A stretch of 64,000 nt of DNA, taken from Sphingomonas sp. HMP9. Its GTDB lineage: Bacteria > Pseudomonadota > Alphaproteobacteria > Sphingomonadales > Sphingomonadaceae. Made by a program: the position numbers and the translations under genes. The notes beneath the pieces were generated by a model. That model saw nothing but the letters and a program-made list of their open reading frames with translations, searched no databases and had not been told where the DNA came from. Shown here piece after piece: positions 34,066 through 42,560 of this stretch. The stretch's first letter is position 1; each line of letters starts with the position of its first letter. Location: positions 1,020,501 through 1,084,500 of the forward strand of contig NZ_AP022673.1 in assembly GCF_013374115.1 (NCBI RefSeq), in the 5' to 3' direction.

Positions 34066-35886
34066 TCAGGCGTCGTCGCCCATGCGCAGCGCGGCGATGA
34101 ACGCCTCCTGCGGGATGCTGACCGAGCCGTATTCGCGCATCTTGAGCTTCCCCTTCTTCTGCTTTTCGAGGAGCTTCTTCTTGCGGCTCGCGTCGCCGCC
34201 ATAGCATTTGGCGGTCACGTCCTTGCGCATCGCGCTGATCGTCTCGCGCGCGATCACCTTGCCGCCGATCGCCGCCTGGATCGGGATCTTGAACAGATGG
34301 CGGGGGATCAGTTCCTTCAGTCGCTCGACCATGCCGCGTCCGCGCACTTCGGCGGTGCCGCGGTGGACGATCATGCTGAGCGCGTCGACCGGCTCTTCGT
34401 TGACCAGGATACCCATCTTGACGAGGTCACCCTCGCGGTAGCCGATCTGGTGATAATCGAAGCTGGCATAGCCCTTGGACATCGACTTCAGCCGGTCGTA
34501 GAAATCGAACACGACCTCGTTGAGCGGCAGTTCATACGTCGCCTGCGCGCGGCCGCCGACATAGGTCAGGTTCTTCTGGATGCCGCGACGATCCTGGCAG
34601 AGCTTCAGGACACTCCCGAGATATTCGTCGGGAACATAGATCGTCGCCTCGATCCACGGCTCGCTGATCGTCGCGATCTTGTTCGGCTCGGGCATGTCGG
34701 CGGGGTTGTGCAGCTCGATATGCGTCGTGCCCGCAGGATCGGGGTGGGTCAGCTCGATCTCGTACACCACCGACGGCGCGGTCGTGATCAGGTCGAGGTC
34801 GTACTCGCGCGTCAGTCGCTCCTGGATGATCTCCAGATGCAGCAGCCCGAGGAACCCGCAGCGGAAGCCGAAGCCCAAAGCCGCCGACGTCTCCATCTCG
34901 AACGAGAAGCTCGCATCGTTCAGCCGCAGCTTGCTGATGCTCTCGCGCAGCTTCTCGAACTCGGCGGCATCGACCGGGAACATCCCGCAGAACACCACCG
35001 GCTGGACTTCCTTGAAGCCCGCCAGAGCCTCGAGCGCAGGCCGCTTCGCATCGGTAATCGTGTCGCCGACACGAGTCTGCGCGACCTCTTTGATCTGCGC
35101 GGTGATGAAGCCCATTTCGCCCGTGCCGAGTTCGGTCAGCTGCTCGATCTTGGGGCGGAAACACCCGACCCGGTCGACCAGATGCATCGTGCCGGTCTGC
35201 ATGAACTTGATCTGCTGGCCCGTCTTCAGGACGCCGTCGATCACGCGGACGAGGATGACGACGCCGAGATACGGATCGTACCAGCTGTCGACCAGCATCG
35301 CCTTCAGCGGCGCCTCGGGGTCGCCGCTGGGCGGCGGGATCTTGGTGACGATCGCCTCGAGGATGTCCTCGATGCCGATCCCCGACTTTGCCGACGCAAG
35401 CACCGCGCCGGACGCGTCGATGCCGATCACGTCCTCGATTTCCTTGCGGACCTTCTCGGGCTCGGCGGCGGGGAGGTCGATCTTGTTGATGACCGGCACG
35501 ATCTCATGATCATGCTCGATCGACTGGTAGACGTTGGCAAGCGTCTGCGCCTCGACGCCTTGCGCCGCGTCGACCACGAGCAGCGCGCCCTCGCATGCGG
35601 CGAGGCTGCGGCTCACTTCGTAGGCGAAGTCGACGTGGCCCGGCGTGTCCATCAGGTTGAGGACGTAATCGAGGCCGTCCTTGGCGTGGTACGCAAGACG
35701 CACGGTCTGCGCCTTGATCGTGATTCCGCGCTCCTTCTCGATGTCCATATTGTCGAGCACCTGCTCGGACATTTCGCGCGCGGTCAGGCCGCCGGTCTGC
35801 TGGATCAGCCGATCGGCGAGCGTCGACTTGCCATGGTCGATATGGGCGATGATGGAAAAATTGCGGATGCGGTCGAGCGGAGTCAT
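34066..35886 (-). CDS. lepA: elongation factor 4 (LepA), ribosome-associated GTPase
   Basis: 606 residues, the usual length of about 600. GTPase motifs are [14 protein letters not shown] (G1), the RGITIKAQT switch, DTPGHVDF (G3) and NKIDLP (G4). The LepA-specific C-terminal domain ends with [16 protein letters not shown]. It back-translocates or remodels stalled ribosomes. It is monocistronic on the minus strand. Confidence 0.98.
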   Translation of the reverse strand: MTPLDRIRNFSIIAHIDHGKSTLADRLIQQTGGLTAREMSEQVLDNMDIEKERGITIKAQTVRLAYHAKDGLDYVLNLMDTPGHVDFAYEVSRSLAACEGALLVVDAAQGVEAQTLANVYQSIEHDHEIVPVINKIDLPAAEPEKVRKEIEDVIGIDASGAVLASAKSGIGIEDILEAIVTKIPPPSGDPEAPLKAMLVDSWYDPYLGVVILVRVIDGVLKTGQQIKFMQTGTMHLVDRVGCFRPKIEQLTELGTGEMGFITAQIKEVAQTRVGDTITDAKRPALEALAGFKEVQPVVFCGMFPVDAAEFEKLRESISKLRLNDASFSFEMETSAALGFGFRCGFLGLLHLEIIQERLTREYDLDLITTAPSVVYEIELTHPDPAGTTHIELHNPADMPEPNKIATISEPWIEATIYVPDEYLGSVLKLCQDRRGIQKNLTYVGGRAQATYELPLNEVVFDFYDRLKSMSKGYASFDYHQIGYREGDLVKMGILVNEEPVDALSMIVHRGTAEVRGRGMVERLKELIPRHLFKIPIQAAIGGKVIARETISAMRKDVTAKCYGGDASRKKKLLEKQKKGKLKMREYGSVSIPQEAFIAALRMGDDA

Positions 35887-36008
35887 GGCGCGCTCCTAGC
35901 AGCGACACTGCGCGGGGGATAGATCGCCACGACACGCAACATGCGGCACGCGATAATTGTCTTGCTCGCCACCGATGTCGCGGCTAGGGGGCTCACCGGC
36001 AATGTTGT

Positions 36009-36085
36009 CGGGGCGTGGCGCAGTCTGGTAGCGCACTGGTCTCGGGGTCCAGGGGTCGTAGGTTCGAATCCTATCGCCCCGACCA
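36009..36085 (+). tRNA. tRNA-Pro (anticodon CGG)
   Basis: A 77-nt cloverleaf including encoded CCA: acceptor CGGGGCG/CGCCCCG, D arm GCGC...GCGC, T arm GTAGG-TTCGAAT-CCTAT. The anticodon loop is CTCGGGG, giving CGG, which reads CCG proline codons. Position 31 and 39 of the anticodon stem are both U, so the closing pair is a mismatch; the other four stem pairs are normal. Confidence 0.93.
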
Positions 36086-36199
36086 TTGCCGATTTTACGG
36101 GGTGAGTTTGCCCCTTCCCCGAACCCAAACTCTCCTTACGATCACCTAGAGACGTCAGCGCCTACGGTCCGGCGGGTCGCCGGAACGACGCTCGACGGT

Positions 36200-36661
36200 C
36201 TAGAACGCGTTTGCGATCCGCTTGTGCAGCGTCCGAACCGGGCTTGCGATGACCGCGGGCCTGCCCTGCGCCTCGTCCATCAACGCCACGCGCCGATGCA
36301 GATCCATGCTGGCCCCGATCAGGTCGCGCGCTCGCGCAGGCAGCATCGCCAGCAAGGCAGCGTCGGTCGTCGGCGCATCGCCCAGCCGTCGCTCGGGGTC
36401 GAGCGCATCGCGCGCGCGCAACTCGCCGGACTGAACCGCGCGCTGCGTGAGCAACCAGGCGATGACGTGCATCAACCGCGTCGTGACCTTCAGCGATTCA
36501 CAGCTGAAGCTGACCCGGATCAGTGGATCGAGTGCCTCGCGTTCGACGCGGCCAGCCTCGTCGAAATAGGTTCGCGCCTCGTCGGCCAGCGCCATCGCTT
36601 CGGTGTACAGCGCGTCGATAAGCCGGCGCTGCATCTGCGATTCATATCCGGCGTGGGTCAT
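36200..36661 (-). CDS. rcdA: DUF1465 protein, RcdA-like cell-cycle proteolysis adaptor
   Basis: 153 residues from ATG reading MTHAGYESQMQRRL; a longer frame runs into the promoter. It is mainly helical with the family core SCESLKVTTRLMHVIAWLLT followed by QRAVQSGEL. This core resembles Caulobacter RcdA, an accessory factor for ClpXP degradation of CtrA. A CtrA-like site (one mismatch) lies about 44-58 bp upstream, as expected for a feedback regulator. Assignment to the DUF1465 family is firm; the RcdA function is by homology and context. Confidence 0.8.
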   Translation of the reverse strand: MTHAGYESQMQRRLIDALYTEAMALADEARTYFDEAGRVEREALDPLIRVSFSCESLKVTTRLMHVIAWLLTQRAVQSGELRARDALDPERRLGDAPTTDAALLAMLPARARDLIGASMDLHRRVALMDEAQGRPAVIASPVRTLHKRIANAF

Positions 36662-36704
36662 CACGGCGGCAAATGACACACTGACCCAAGACCATCCAGA
36701 GTAG

Positions 36705-36719
36705 TTAACGCGTCGGTAA
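36705..36719 (-). promoter_or_regulatory. CtrA-like site upstream of the rcdA homologue
   Basis: TTAA-N7-GTAA read on the plus strand, one base off the TTAA-N7-TTAA consensus. It is located 44 bp upstream of the DUF1465 start, and GGTAACCATTACC overlaps its right end. Seen in sequence; binding is inferred. Confidence 0.45.
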
Positions 36720-36776
36720 CCATTACCTGTCCCAAAATGCGCCAGTACGTGCACATCCCAGTTCAGCGCGTTGCAA

Positions 36777-36974
36777 TCAGGCGATAATATCCGGGATCAG
36801 CAGGTCTTCCAGCGACGCAATCTCGTCGCGCAGCCGCAATTTCCGCTTCTTGAGCCGCGCCATCTGTAACTGTTCAGGCGTCGAAGCCAGCGCCAGCGCA
36901 GCGATCGCGTCGTCGAGATCGCGATGCTCGATCCGCATCGAATCAAGTCGAACTCTGGTCTGCGCGTCGTCCAC
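36777..36974 (-). CDS. YdcH/DUF465 small protein
   Basis: 65 residues from GTG with GGGGG about 5 nt upstream. The family motif LKKRKLRLRDEIASLEDL is near the C-terminus and HRDLDDAIAAL near the middle. YdcH proteins form short helical hairpins of unknown function. It lies upstream of the rcdA-like gene on the same strand, with the CtrA-like site between them. It is a paralogue of the divergent gene at 37237. Confidence 0.8.
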   Translation of the reverse strand: MDDAQTRVRLDSMRIEHRDLDDAIAALALASTPEQLQMARLKKRKLRLRDEIASLEDLLIPDIIA

Positions 36975-37236
36975 TGGTCCCCCGATCGCTACCGTCGTGT
37001 TTGGTGCCCTTAGCAAACGCAGCGCATCGCGCGAGCACGAAACCGCCCTTCCGTGTCGCGCCTGCGCCGAAAACGCCTGAGGCAAGCAACCGCGTTGCAC
37101 CACGTACGGTTGCCGCTCGAACGGTCCGTCGCGCCAAATCGTTCGACCAATCGATTTGGTCCATTTCCGATGAAGACATTTCGATGACGGAGTGGTTTAC
37201 TCCGCTCCCCAACCCGAATGCAGGAGGCAACCCACC

Positions 37237-37392
37237 ATGCAGACGACTCATCAGACAGCCCTGGAAACCAAGCATGCCGTGCTGGATCAGCGGATCGCCG
37301 ACGAAACGCATCGTCCGCTCCCCGACGCGAACCTGCTGGCGAGCCTGAAGAAGCAGAAGCTGCGACTGAAGGAAGAGATCGTCAGCCTGTAA
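37237..37392 (+). CDS. YdcH/DUF465 small protein
   Basis: 51 residues from ATG with AGGAGG about 10 nt upstream. LETKHAVLDQRIADE then LKKQKLRLKEEIVSL is the complete DUF465 helical hairpin. It is divergent from the paralogue at 36777-36974, with about 260 bp of intergenic sequence between the starts. Function unknown. Confidence 0.8.
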   Translation: MQTTHQTALETKHAVLDQRIADETHRPLPDANLLASLKKQKLRLKEEIVSL

Positions 37393-37454
37393 CGGTCGCG
37401 ATACCGCTCCCCCGTCGATCCGCACGGGTCGATCCGGGGAGCGACATGCCGATG

Positions 37455-37874
37455 CTATCGCGGCTTAGGATTGCGTAAGGCGTACGTGCTGTCCGACGCC
37501 TTCGCGATATGGACCGGCGCCAGGGATTTGGCCCCGCTCGACGGTTTACGGACCAGCAGCGGGTCTACCGGCGAATCGAGCGATATGCCCATCCGCCCCT
37601 CGGTGCACCATGCGACAGTACCGGCGACGTCGCCAATCCCGCGCAACGTCACCGTGACCGGCGTCCCGACGTCGACGACCTTGGCGAGTTCGGCCATCAG
37701 TCCTGTCTCGGACAGGTTACGGACCCTGGCCTCGCGTACAATATCCTCGGTCCCGATCCGCACCTGCGCGACCAGCAACAGGCTGTCGCGCTCGCGCTGT
37801 CGCCGGTTCTCGTTACCGCCGGCCGACACGGTGTCCACGCTCATGCCGCGACCGATTTTACCATGATCGAACAC
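37455..37874 (-). CDS. PilZ-domain protein
   Basis: 139 residues from GTG at 37874, which has GAGAAGG 6 nt upstream; a later ATG at 37844 lacks such a site. The c-di-GMP-binding signature is RRQRER near residue 24 and RNLSETGLMAEL about 30 residues later, matching the RxxxR and (D/N)xSxxG motifs. It probably binds cyclic di-GMP. Single-domain PilZ proteins control motility or polysaccharide export. It follows the dksA gene by 33 bp on the same strand. Confidence 0.85.
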   Translation of the reverse strand: MFDHGKIGRGMSVDTVSAGGNENRRQRERDSLLLVAQVRIGTEDIVREARVRNLSETGLMAELAKVVDVGTPVTVTLRGIGDVAGTVAWCTEGRMGISLDSPVDPLLVRKPSSGAKSLAPVHIAKASDSTYALRNPKPR

Positions 37875-37907
37875 AGCATGCCTTCTCTTCCCCGTCAGTG
37901 GGCCCGA

Positions 37908-38378
37908 TCAATCCTCGCGCGACACCTTCTCGTTACGCTCGTGCCGTTCCTGCGCCTCGACCGTCATCGTCGCGATCGGACGCGCCTCGAGCCGCGCTAG
38001 GCTGATAGGCTCGCCGGTGACTTCGCAATAGCCGTATTCCCCTTCGTCGATCCGGCGAATCGCCGCCTCGATCTTGGAAACGAGTTTGCGTTGACGGTCC
38101 CGCGTCCGCAGTTCGATCGACCAATCGGTCTCGCTTGATGCGCGATCGGTGAGATCGGCCTCGCGCAAGGAATCGACCTGCAACTGGGAAAGCGTTTCCT
38201 GCGACTCCCGAAGGATCGACTCCTTCCACTCCTGAAGCTTGCGGCGGAAATAGGCCTGTTGCTTCAAGCTCATGAACGGCTCGTCCGCGTCTGGACGATA
38301 GCCCTCTTCGCCGCTGTCGTTGGCGGCATCTCGACTGGATTTCCCGGTATCGTCCACACGATTCATTACGGTCGCCAT
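37908..38378 (-). CDS. dksA: DksA/TraR-family RNA polymerase-binding regulator
   Basis: 156 residues. A coiled-coil (about 36-95, with KLQEWKESILRESQETLSQL) is followed by the DWSIELRTRDR tip and a C-terminal zinc-finger-like region GEYGYCEVTGEPISLARLE. Only one cysteine remains of the four zinc ligands; the second pair is replaced by TMTVEAQERHER. This cysteine-poor form is known in alphaproteobacteria and may fold without zinc. It modulates RNA polymerase with ppGpp. The stretch 38379-38645 upstream holds its promoter. Confidence 0.93.
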   Translation of the reverse strand: MATVMNRVDDTGKSSRDAANDSGEEGYRPDADEPFMSLKQQAYFRRKLQEWKESILRESQETLSQLQVDSLREADLTDRASSETDWSIELRTRDRQRKLVSKIEAAIRRIDEGEYGYCEVTGEPISLARLEARPIATMTVEAQERHERNEKVSRED

Positions 38379-38786
38379 ACCACTCTCCCTCTGGCCCCGT
38401 CGTATCAGCCTCGCTGATTTCCAGGGACCGCCCCCAAATGGTGAAAGCGCCTATAGTCTCACGCGCTGGGGACCACAAGCGACAGGACTTGCGCATTCTG
38501 CCGGCGAACCGACATTTTATTGCGGCCGCGGCGGTATCAATTTCACGCGGGTTGTCGGATCATGCGTGTCGCGGCGGTGGCCCCGGCCCGCGGGCCTGTG
38601 TCCCACCCCGGCACGTTAAGCATGAGGGACGCATTCAACGCTAAGTTAACCCTCGTTTAACCAACGTGAATGTGGTTAAGCTACTTGTGCTTAACACTTT
38701 GTCTTGCAGTTAGTCGGATAGCAGATTCGAATACTGCGGATGGGGATCCGGCAACACAAGGGTGCCGGCAACAAGAGAGTGACGAT
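38379..38786. promoter_or_regulatory. divergent regulatory region with CtrA box and palindrome
   Basis: There is no gene in 408 bp. A perfect CtrA consensus TTAA-N7-TTAA lies at 38646-38660. A perfect 7-bp palindrome GTTAAGC-TACTTGT-GCTTAAC follows at 38675-38695. Both are 90-140 bp before the Ser/Gly-rich protein start. The left half (38379-38640), upstream of dksA, shows no recognisable element beyond GC-rich sequence. Confidence 0.6.
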
Positions 38787-39755
38787 ATGTCGGTGAGGAT
38801 GGCCCTGGCGAAATTGTGCGCGTGTGCGTGTGGTGGCGCCCTGATCGGCGGCGGTGCCGTGCATATCGCCGAGCGCCCGCAGCGAACCGCGAATACGAAG
38901 CGCGTCCTGGTCAAGCGAGTCGCGCGACCCCAGGTCGCTGCCGTGACTCGACCGCGCGTGCGCCGCGTCGTCACCACGACTCGCCAGACGTGCGCGCCCA
39001 CGGTGGTGACGGTCGCGAACGCAGCGCCGGTGCCGGTGCCGGTGGGCGATGGCTATATCGGTGGCGGCGGCGCGGGCCCTGCACCGGTCGCTGTCGGCGG
39101 CAGCGGCGGGTTCTTCGGTGCGCCTGGCGGCCTTGGCGGCGGTTTCGGTGGTGGCTTTGGCGGCGGCTTCGGGGGAAGCGGCGGCTCGGGCGGGAGCATC
39201 GTGATCTCATCGACGTCGAGCGGCGGGTCGACCTCCACCGGCGGATCCTCGACGAGCAGCGGCGGATCGTCGACCAGCACGGGCGGCGCGACGATTTCCA
39301 GCACATCGTCGACCGGCGGATCGAGCGGCAACGTGTCGTCGGCGTCGGGCGGATCGAGCGGCGACGTCTCGTCCTCGACCAGCAGCGCATCGTCGGCGTC
39401 GTCGGCATCCTCCGCGTCCTCGGCCAGCAGCGGCAGTTCGTCGGGGTATGGATCGAGCAGCAAGGGGTGGGGATCGAGCGGCGGCTGGAACTCGACCGGT
39501 GGCTGGAGTTCGAACGGATCGTCGGGCAGCTCCGCGTCGTCGGGAAGCAGCGGCTCGACCGGGAGCGGTTCGAGCGCAAGCAGTGCCAGCAGCGCGTCGA
39601 GTGCGAGCAGCGCCAGCTCGGGCGGCAGCACGGGGTCCAGTGGCGGCGCACCTGCGCCCGTTCCCGCACCCCCGATGGTGTTGCTGTTCGGTGCGGCAGC
39701 GGCGGCGCTGGTCGCACGCAAGCGTTTCGCCAAGCATAAGGCGGTCGCCGCTTAA
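38787..39755 (+). CDS. Ser/Gly-rich low-complexity surface protein with PEP-CTERM-like tail
   Basis: 322 residues from ATG reading MSVRMALAKLCACAC. An N-terminal part with basic segment (about 35-70) is followed by Gly-rich repeats (GGGFGGGFGGGFGG). A long Ser-rich region then has tandem SSA, GSS and STGG units (about 135-285). The tail PAPVPAPPMVLLFGAAAAAL and then VARKRFAKHK has the motif-helix-basic order of PEP-CTERM-like sorting signals. It is probably exported or anchored. The codons are high in GC and biased to AGC/TCG, which creates long shadow frames on the other strand. CtrA-type control is suggested upstream. Confidence 0.7.
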   Translation: MSVRMALAKLCACACGGALIGGGAVHIAERPQRTANTKRVLVKRVARPQVAAVTRPRVRRVVTTTRQTCAPTVVTVANAAPVPVPVGDGYIGGGGAGPAPVAVGGSGGFFGAPGGLGGGFGGGFGGGFGGSGGSGGSIVISSTSSGGSTSTGGSSTSSGGSSTSTGGATISSTSSTGGSSGNVSSASGGSSGDVSSSTSSASSASSASSASSASSGSSSGYGSSSKGWGSSGGWNSTGGWSSNGSSGSSASSGSSGSTGSGSSASSASSASSASSASSGGSTGSSGGAPAPVPAPPMVLLFGAAAAALVARKRFAKHKAVAA

Positions 39756-39775
39756 AGGCCGGGTTACCGCATAGA

Positions 39776-39810
39776 AAAGGCCCCGCCGGACATGCGCCGA
39801 CGGGGCCTTT
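39776..39810. terminator. bidirectional intrinsic terminator
   Basis: AAAGGCCCCG (39776-39785) pairs with CGGGGCCTTT (39801-39810). A/T runs flank both sides. It lies between the convergent Ser-rich and host-attachment genes, so it can serve both. Confidence 0.85.
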
Positions 39811-39824
39811 CTCGTATCTGTAGT

Positions 39825-40265
39825 TCAGGCGTTCTGGAGCGCCTTCTCGATGTCCTTAATCGGATGCCCGGTCAGGTCCTTGTCGAGCTCGCCCTTGAGA
39901 CGGCTGCTGACTTCCTTGTGGTAATGCTTGCGCAGTTCGCCGAGCGTCTTCGGCGGCGCGACGATGATCAGCGAGTCGTAGGCGTTCTTCAGCGCACCGG
40001 TCTTCAGGAAGTCGGCGGCGTCAGCGGCGAAGCGATCTTCCTCGATCTGGTGGAAATCGGTCGGTTCCACCGAACTCTGCACGCCGCCCTGCGGCGACGA
40101 GGCGCGGCCTGCGGAGTCGGTCGCCTGATCGCGCGTGGCGGGGTTGTCCTGCTCCTGCGCCTTTTCGACCACGAGATTGGGGAACTCGTTGTCGCCCTCG
40201 TTGCGCAGGAACAGCATTTTCCGGCCGTCCGCGACGAGCACGACGGAGTTGTGGGGAAGATGCAT
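39825..40265 (-). CDS. host attachment family protein
   Basis: 146 residues, start ATG at 40265. VVLVADGRKMLFLRNEGD at the N-terminus, DSLIIVAPPKTLGELRKHYH in the middle and KDLTGHPIKDIEKALQ at the end are diagnostic of the Host_attach family first noted in plant-associated bacteria. It is related to the eRF1/Pelota-like fold. No secretion signal is present, so a direct attachment role is doubtful. It is monocistronic and ends at a shared terminator. Confidence 0.88.
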   Translation of the reverse strand: MHLPHNSVVLVADGRKMLFLRNEGDNEFPNLVVEKAQEQDNPATRDQATDSAGRASSPQGGVQSSVEPTDFHQIEEDRFAADAADFLKTGALKNAYDSLIIVAPPKTLGELRKHYHKEVSSRLKGELDKDLTGHPIKDIEKALQNA

Positions 40266-40340
40266 GCGGGTTTCTCCTTTTCGCTATGCGTATGGTGGAT
40301 GAACGCGCCGCGCCGCGCGGAGGTTGCGCCACGCTTCTGA

Positions 40341-40463
40341 TCCTACCCCGCCAGGGGGAGGTGGCTGGCTCTTGCCAGACGGAGGGGGCGGTAAATGACA
40401 ACCGGTGTTCCGTGCCCTCCCCCTCCGTCGCCTTCGGCGCCACCTCCCCCTGGCGGGGGAGGA
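40341..40463. repeat. paired palindrome, subtype E
   Basis: Arms at 40341-40364 and 40440-40463 are reverse complements except one base (core CCGCCAGGGGGAGGTGG). Inside them, CGGAGGGGG near 40380-40388 pairs with CCCCCTCCG near 40420-40428. It lies between the host-attachment and serS promoters. Confidence 0.8.
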
Positions 40464-40518
40464 TTGCGAGGGTGCACGCCGCCTTGCGTACGCGTGCCCG
40501 CCTCGCCATAGCCCGGCC

Positions 40519-41796
40519 ATGCACGACATACGCCTGATCCGCGACGATCCCGCCGCTTTCGACGCCGCCCTCGCCAAGCGGGGTGTGGCACCGCAGTCCG
40601 CATCGTTGGTGACGCTCGATGAGCAGCGCCGCGCGACGATCGCGGAGTCGCAGACCGCACAGACGCGGCGCAACGAACTGTCGAAGGCGATCGGCCAGGC
40701 CAAGGCTCAGAAGGACGAGGCCAAGGCGCAGGCGCTGATGGCCGAGGTCGCCAGCCTGAAGGACGCGCTGCCTGCACTGGAAGCGGAAGAAGCGCGGCTG
40801 GGTGGCGAACTCCAGGCCATGCTCGCCGCGATCCCGAACCTTCCCGCGAACGACGTGCCGCAAGGGGGCGGCGAGGACGACAACGCACTGGTCCACACCC
40901 GCGGCACCCCCAAGACCTACGCCTTCGCCGCACGGGAGCACGACGCGATCGGCCCTGCCCTCGGTCTCGATTTCGAAACCGGCGCAACGATGTCGGGCGC
41001 GCGCTTCACGCTGGTCCGCGGTGCTGCCGCCAAGTTGCAGCGGGCCCTCGGGCAGTTCATGCTCGATCATGTCGCGGACGCCGGGTTCGAACAAGTCTCG
41101 CCGCCGCTGCTCGTCCGCGACGAAGCGGTGTTCGGCACCGGCCAGCTGCCCAAGTTCTCCGAGGACCTGTTCCGTACCACCGATGGTCGCTGGCTCATTC
41201 CCACGGCGGAGGTCAGCCTCACCAACATCGTCCGCGAACAGATATTGAGCGAGGGCGAACTGCCGCTGCGCTTCACCGCGCTGACGCCGTGCTTCCGCTC
41301 CGAGGCAGGCGCGGCGGGGCGCGATACACGCGGCTATATCCGCCAGCATCAGTTCGACAAGGTCGAGATGGTCTCGATCGTCACCCCCGACATGTCCGAG
41401 GCCGAGCATGAGCGGATGACCGCGTGCGCGGAAGGCGTGCTCGATGCGTTGCAGCTGCCGTTCAGGCGGATGCTCCTATGCACCGGCGATATGGGCTTCA
41501 CCGCAGCACGCACCTATGATCTCGAAGTCTGGCTGCCGGGCCAGGCGCGCTATCGCGAGATCAGCAGCGTCTCGACCTGCACCGATTTCCAGGCGCGGCG
41601 GATGAACGCGCGCTATCGGCCCGAAGGCGAGAAGGGCACGCGGTTCGTCCACACGCTCAACGGTTCGGCACTCGCGGTCGGCCGCACGCTGGTCGCGGTG
41701 CTGGAGAATTACCAGCAGGAGGACGGTTCGGTCGCGGTGCCGGCGGTGCTGCAGCCGTATCTCGGCGGACTGATCCTGTTGGAGCCGAAGCGCTGA
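40519..41796 (+). CDS. serS: seryl-tRNA synthetase
   Basis: 425 residues from ATG reading [20 protein letters not shown]. The N-terminal tRNA-binding coiled coil (about 25-105) is followed by a class II catalytic domain. Motif 2 is [20 protein letters not shown]. Motif 3 is [16 protein letters not shown] with the catalytic Arg. It charges tRNA-Ser. It overlaps surE (TGATG), forming serS-surE-nlpD-like. Confidence 0.97.
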   Translation: MHDIRLIRDDPAAFDAALAKRGVAPQSASLVTLDEQRRATIAESQTAQTRRNELSKAIGQAKAQKDEAKAQALMAEVASLKDALPALEAEEARLGGELQAMLAAIPNLPANDVPQGGGEDDNALVHTRGTPKTYAFAAREHDAIGPALGLDFETGATMSGARFTLVRGAAAKLQRALGQFMLDHVADAGFEQVSPPLLVRDEAVFGTGQLPKFSEDLFRTTDGRWLIPTAEVSLTNIVREQILSEGELPLRFTALTPCFRSEAGAAGRDTRGYIRQHQFDKVEMVSIVTPDMSEAEHERMTACAEGVLDALQLPFRRMLLCTGDMGFTAARTYDLEVWLPGQARYREISSVSTCTDFQARRMNARYRPEGEKGTRFVHTLNGSALAVGRTLVAVLENYQQEDGSVAVPAVLQPYLGGLILLEPKR

Positions 41797-42560
41797 TGCG
41801 GATCCTGCTGACCAACGACGACGGCTATCATGCGCCCGGGCTCAAGGTGCTGGAGACGATCGCCCGGACATTGTCGGACGATATCTGGGTGGTGGCGCCC
41901 GCCGACGAGCAATCGGGCGCCGGCCATTCGCTGACGCTGTCGCGACCGATCCGCGTGCGCAAGCACGGCGAGAAGCGCTATGCGGTCGCGGGTACGCCGA
42001 CCGATGCGGTGATGATGGCGCTGGCCAAGATCATGAAGGACAGCCCGCCCGACCTGATCCTCTCGGGCGTCAACCGCGGCGCGAACCTGGCCGAGGACGT
42101 GACCTATTCGGGTACCGTCTCGGCGGCGATGGAGGGCGCGCTGGGCGGCATCCGGTCGATCGCGCTGAGCCAGATCTACAGCCGCGAAGGCATGGGCGAC
42201 AGCGTGCCGTTCGAAGCCGCCGCGGCGTGGGGCGAACGCGTGCTGCGCCCGCTGGTCGACGCGCCGCTGGCGCCACGGACGCTGGTCAACGTGAACTTTC
42301 CTGCCGGCCCGGCCGATGCGGTCAAGGGTGTGCGCGTCGTCGGCCAGGGCTTGCGCGATTATGGCCGGTTGCAGATCGTCAGCAACACCGATCCGCGCGG
42401 CTATGAGTATCACTGGTTTGCGCTCGGCCGGACCGTCGAGACGCCCGCGCCTGCGACCGATCTCGAAGCGACCGCCGCCGGGTATGTGTCGGTAACGCCG
42501 CTGCACCTCGACCTGACGCATGTCGAGTCGATGGACATGCTCGCACAGGCCTATCGTTGA
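41796..42560 (+). CDS. surE: 5'/3'-nucleotidase SurE
   Basis: 254 residues. It has the N-terminal metal site ILLTNDDGYHAPGLK, PADEQSGAGHSLTL, and SGVNRGANLAEDVTYSGTV, the full SurE active-site set. It hydrolyses nucleoside monophosphates under stress. It overlaps serS by 1 bp and the downstream peptidase by 1 bp. Confidence 0.97.
   Translation: MRILLTNDDGYHAPGLKVLETIARTLSDDIWVVAPADEQSGAGHSLTLSRPIRVRKHGEKRYAVAGTPTDAVMMALAKIMKDSPPDLILSGVNRGANLAEDVTYSGTVSAAMEGALGGIRSIALSQIYSREGMGDSVPFEAAAAWGERVLRPLVDAPLAPRTLVNVNFPAGPADAVKGVRVVGQGLRDYGRLQIVSNTDPRGYEYHWFALGRTVETPAPATDLEATAAGYVSVTPLHLDLTHVESMDMLAQAYR

Noticed and set aside
39060..39660. Tandem Ser/Gly codon repeats as a DNA repeat or noncoding region
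   Set aside because: The frame stays open with a start, ribosome binding site and sorting-like tail, so it is a low-complexity coding region.
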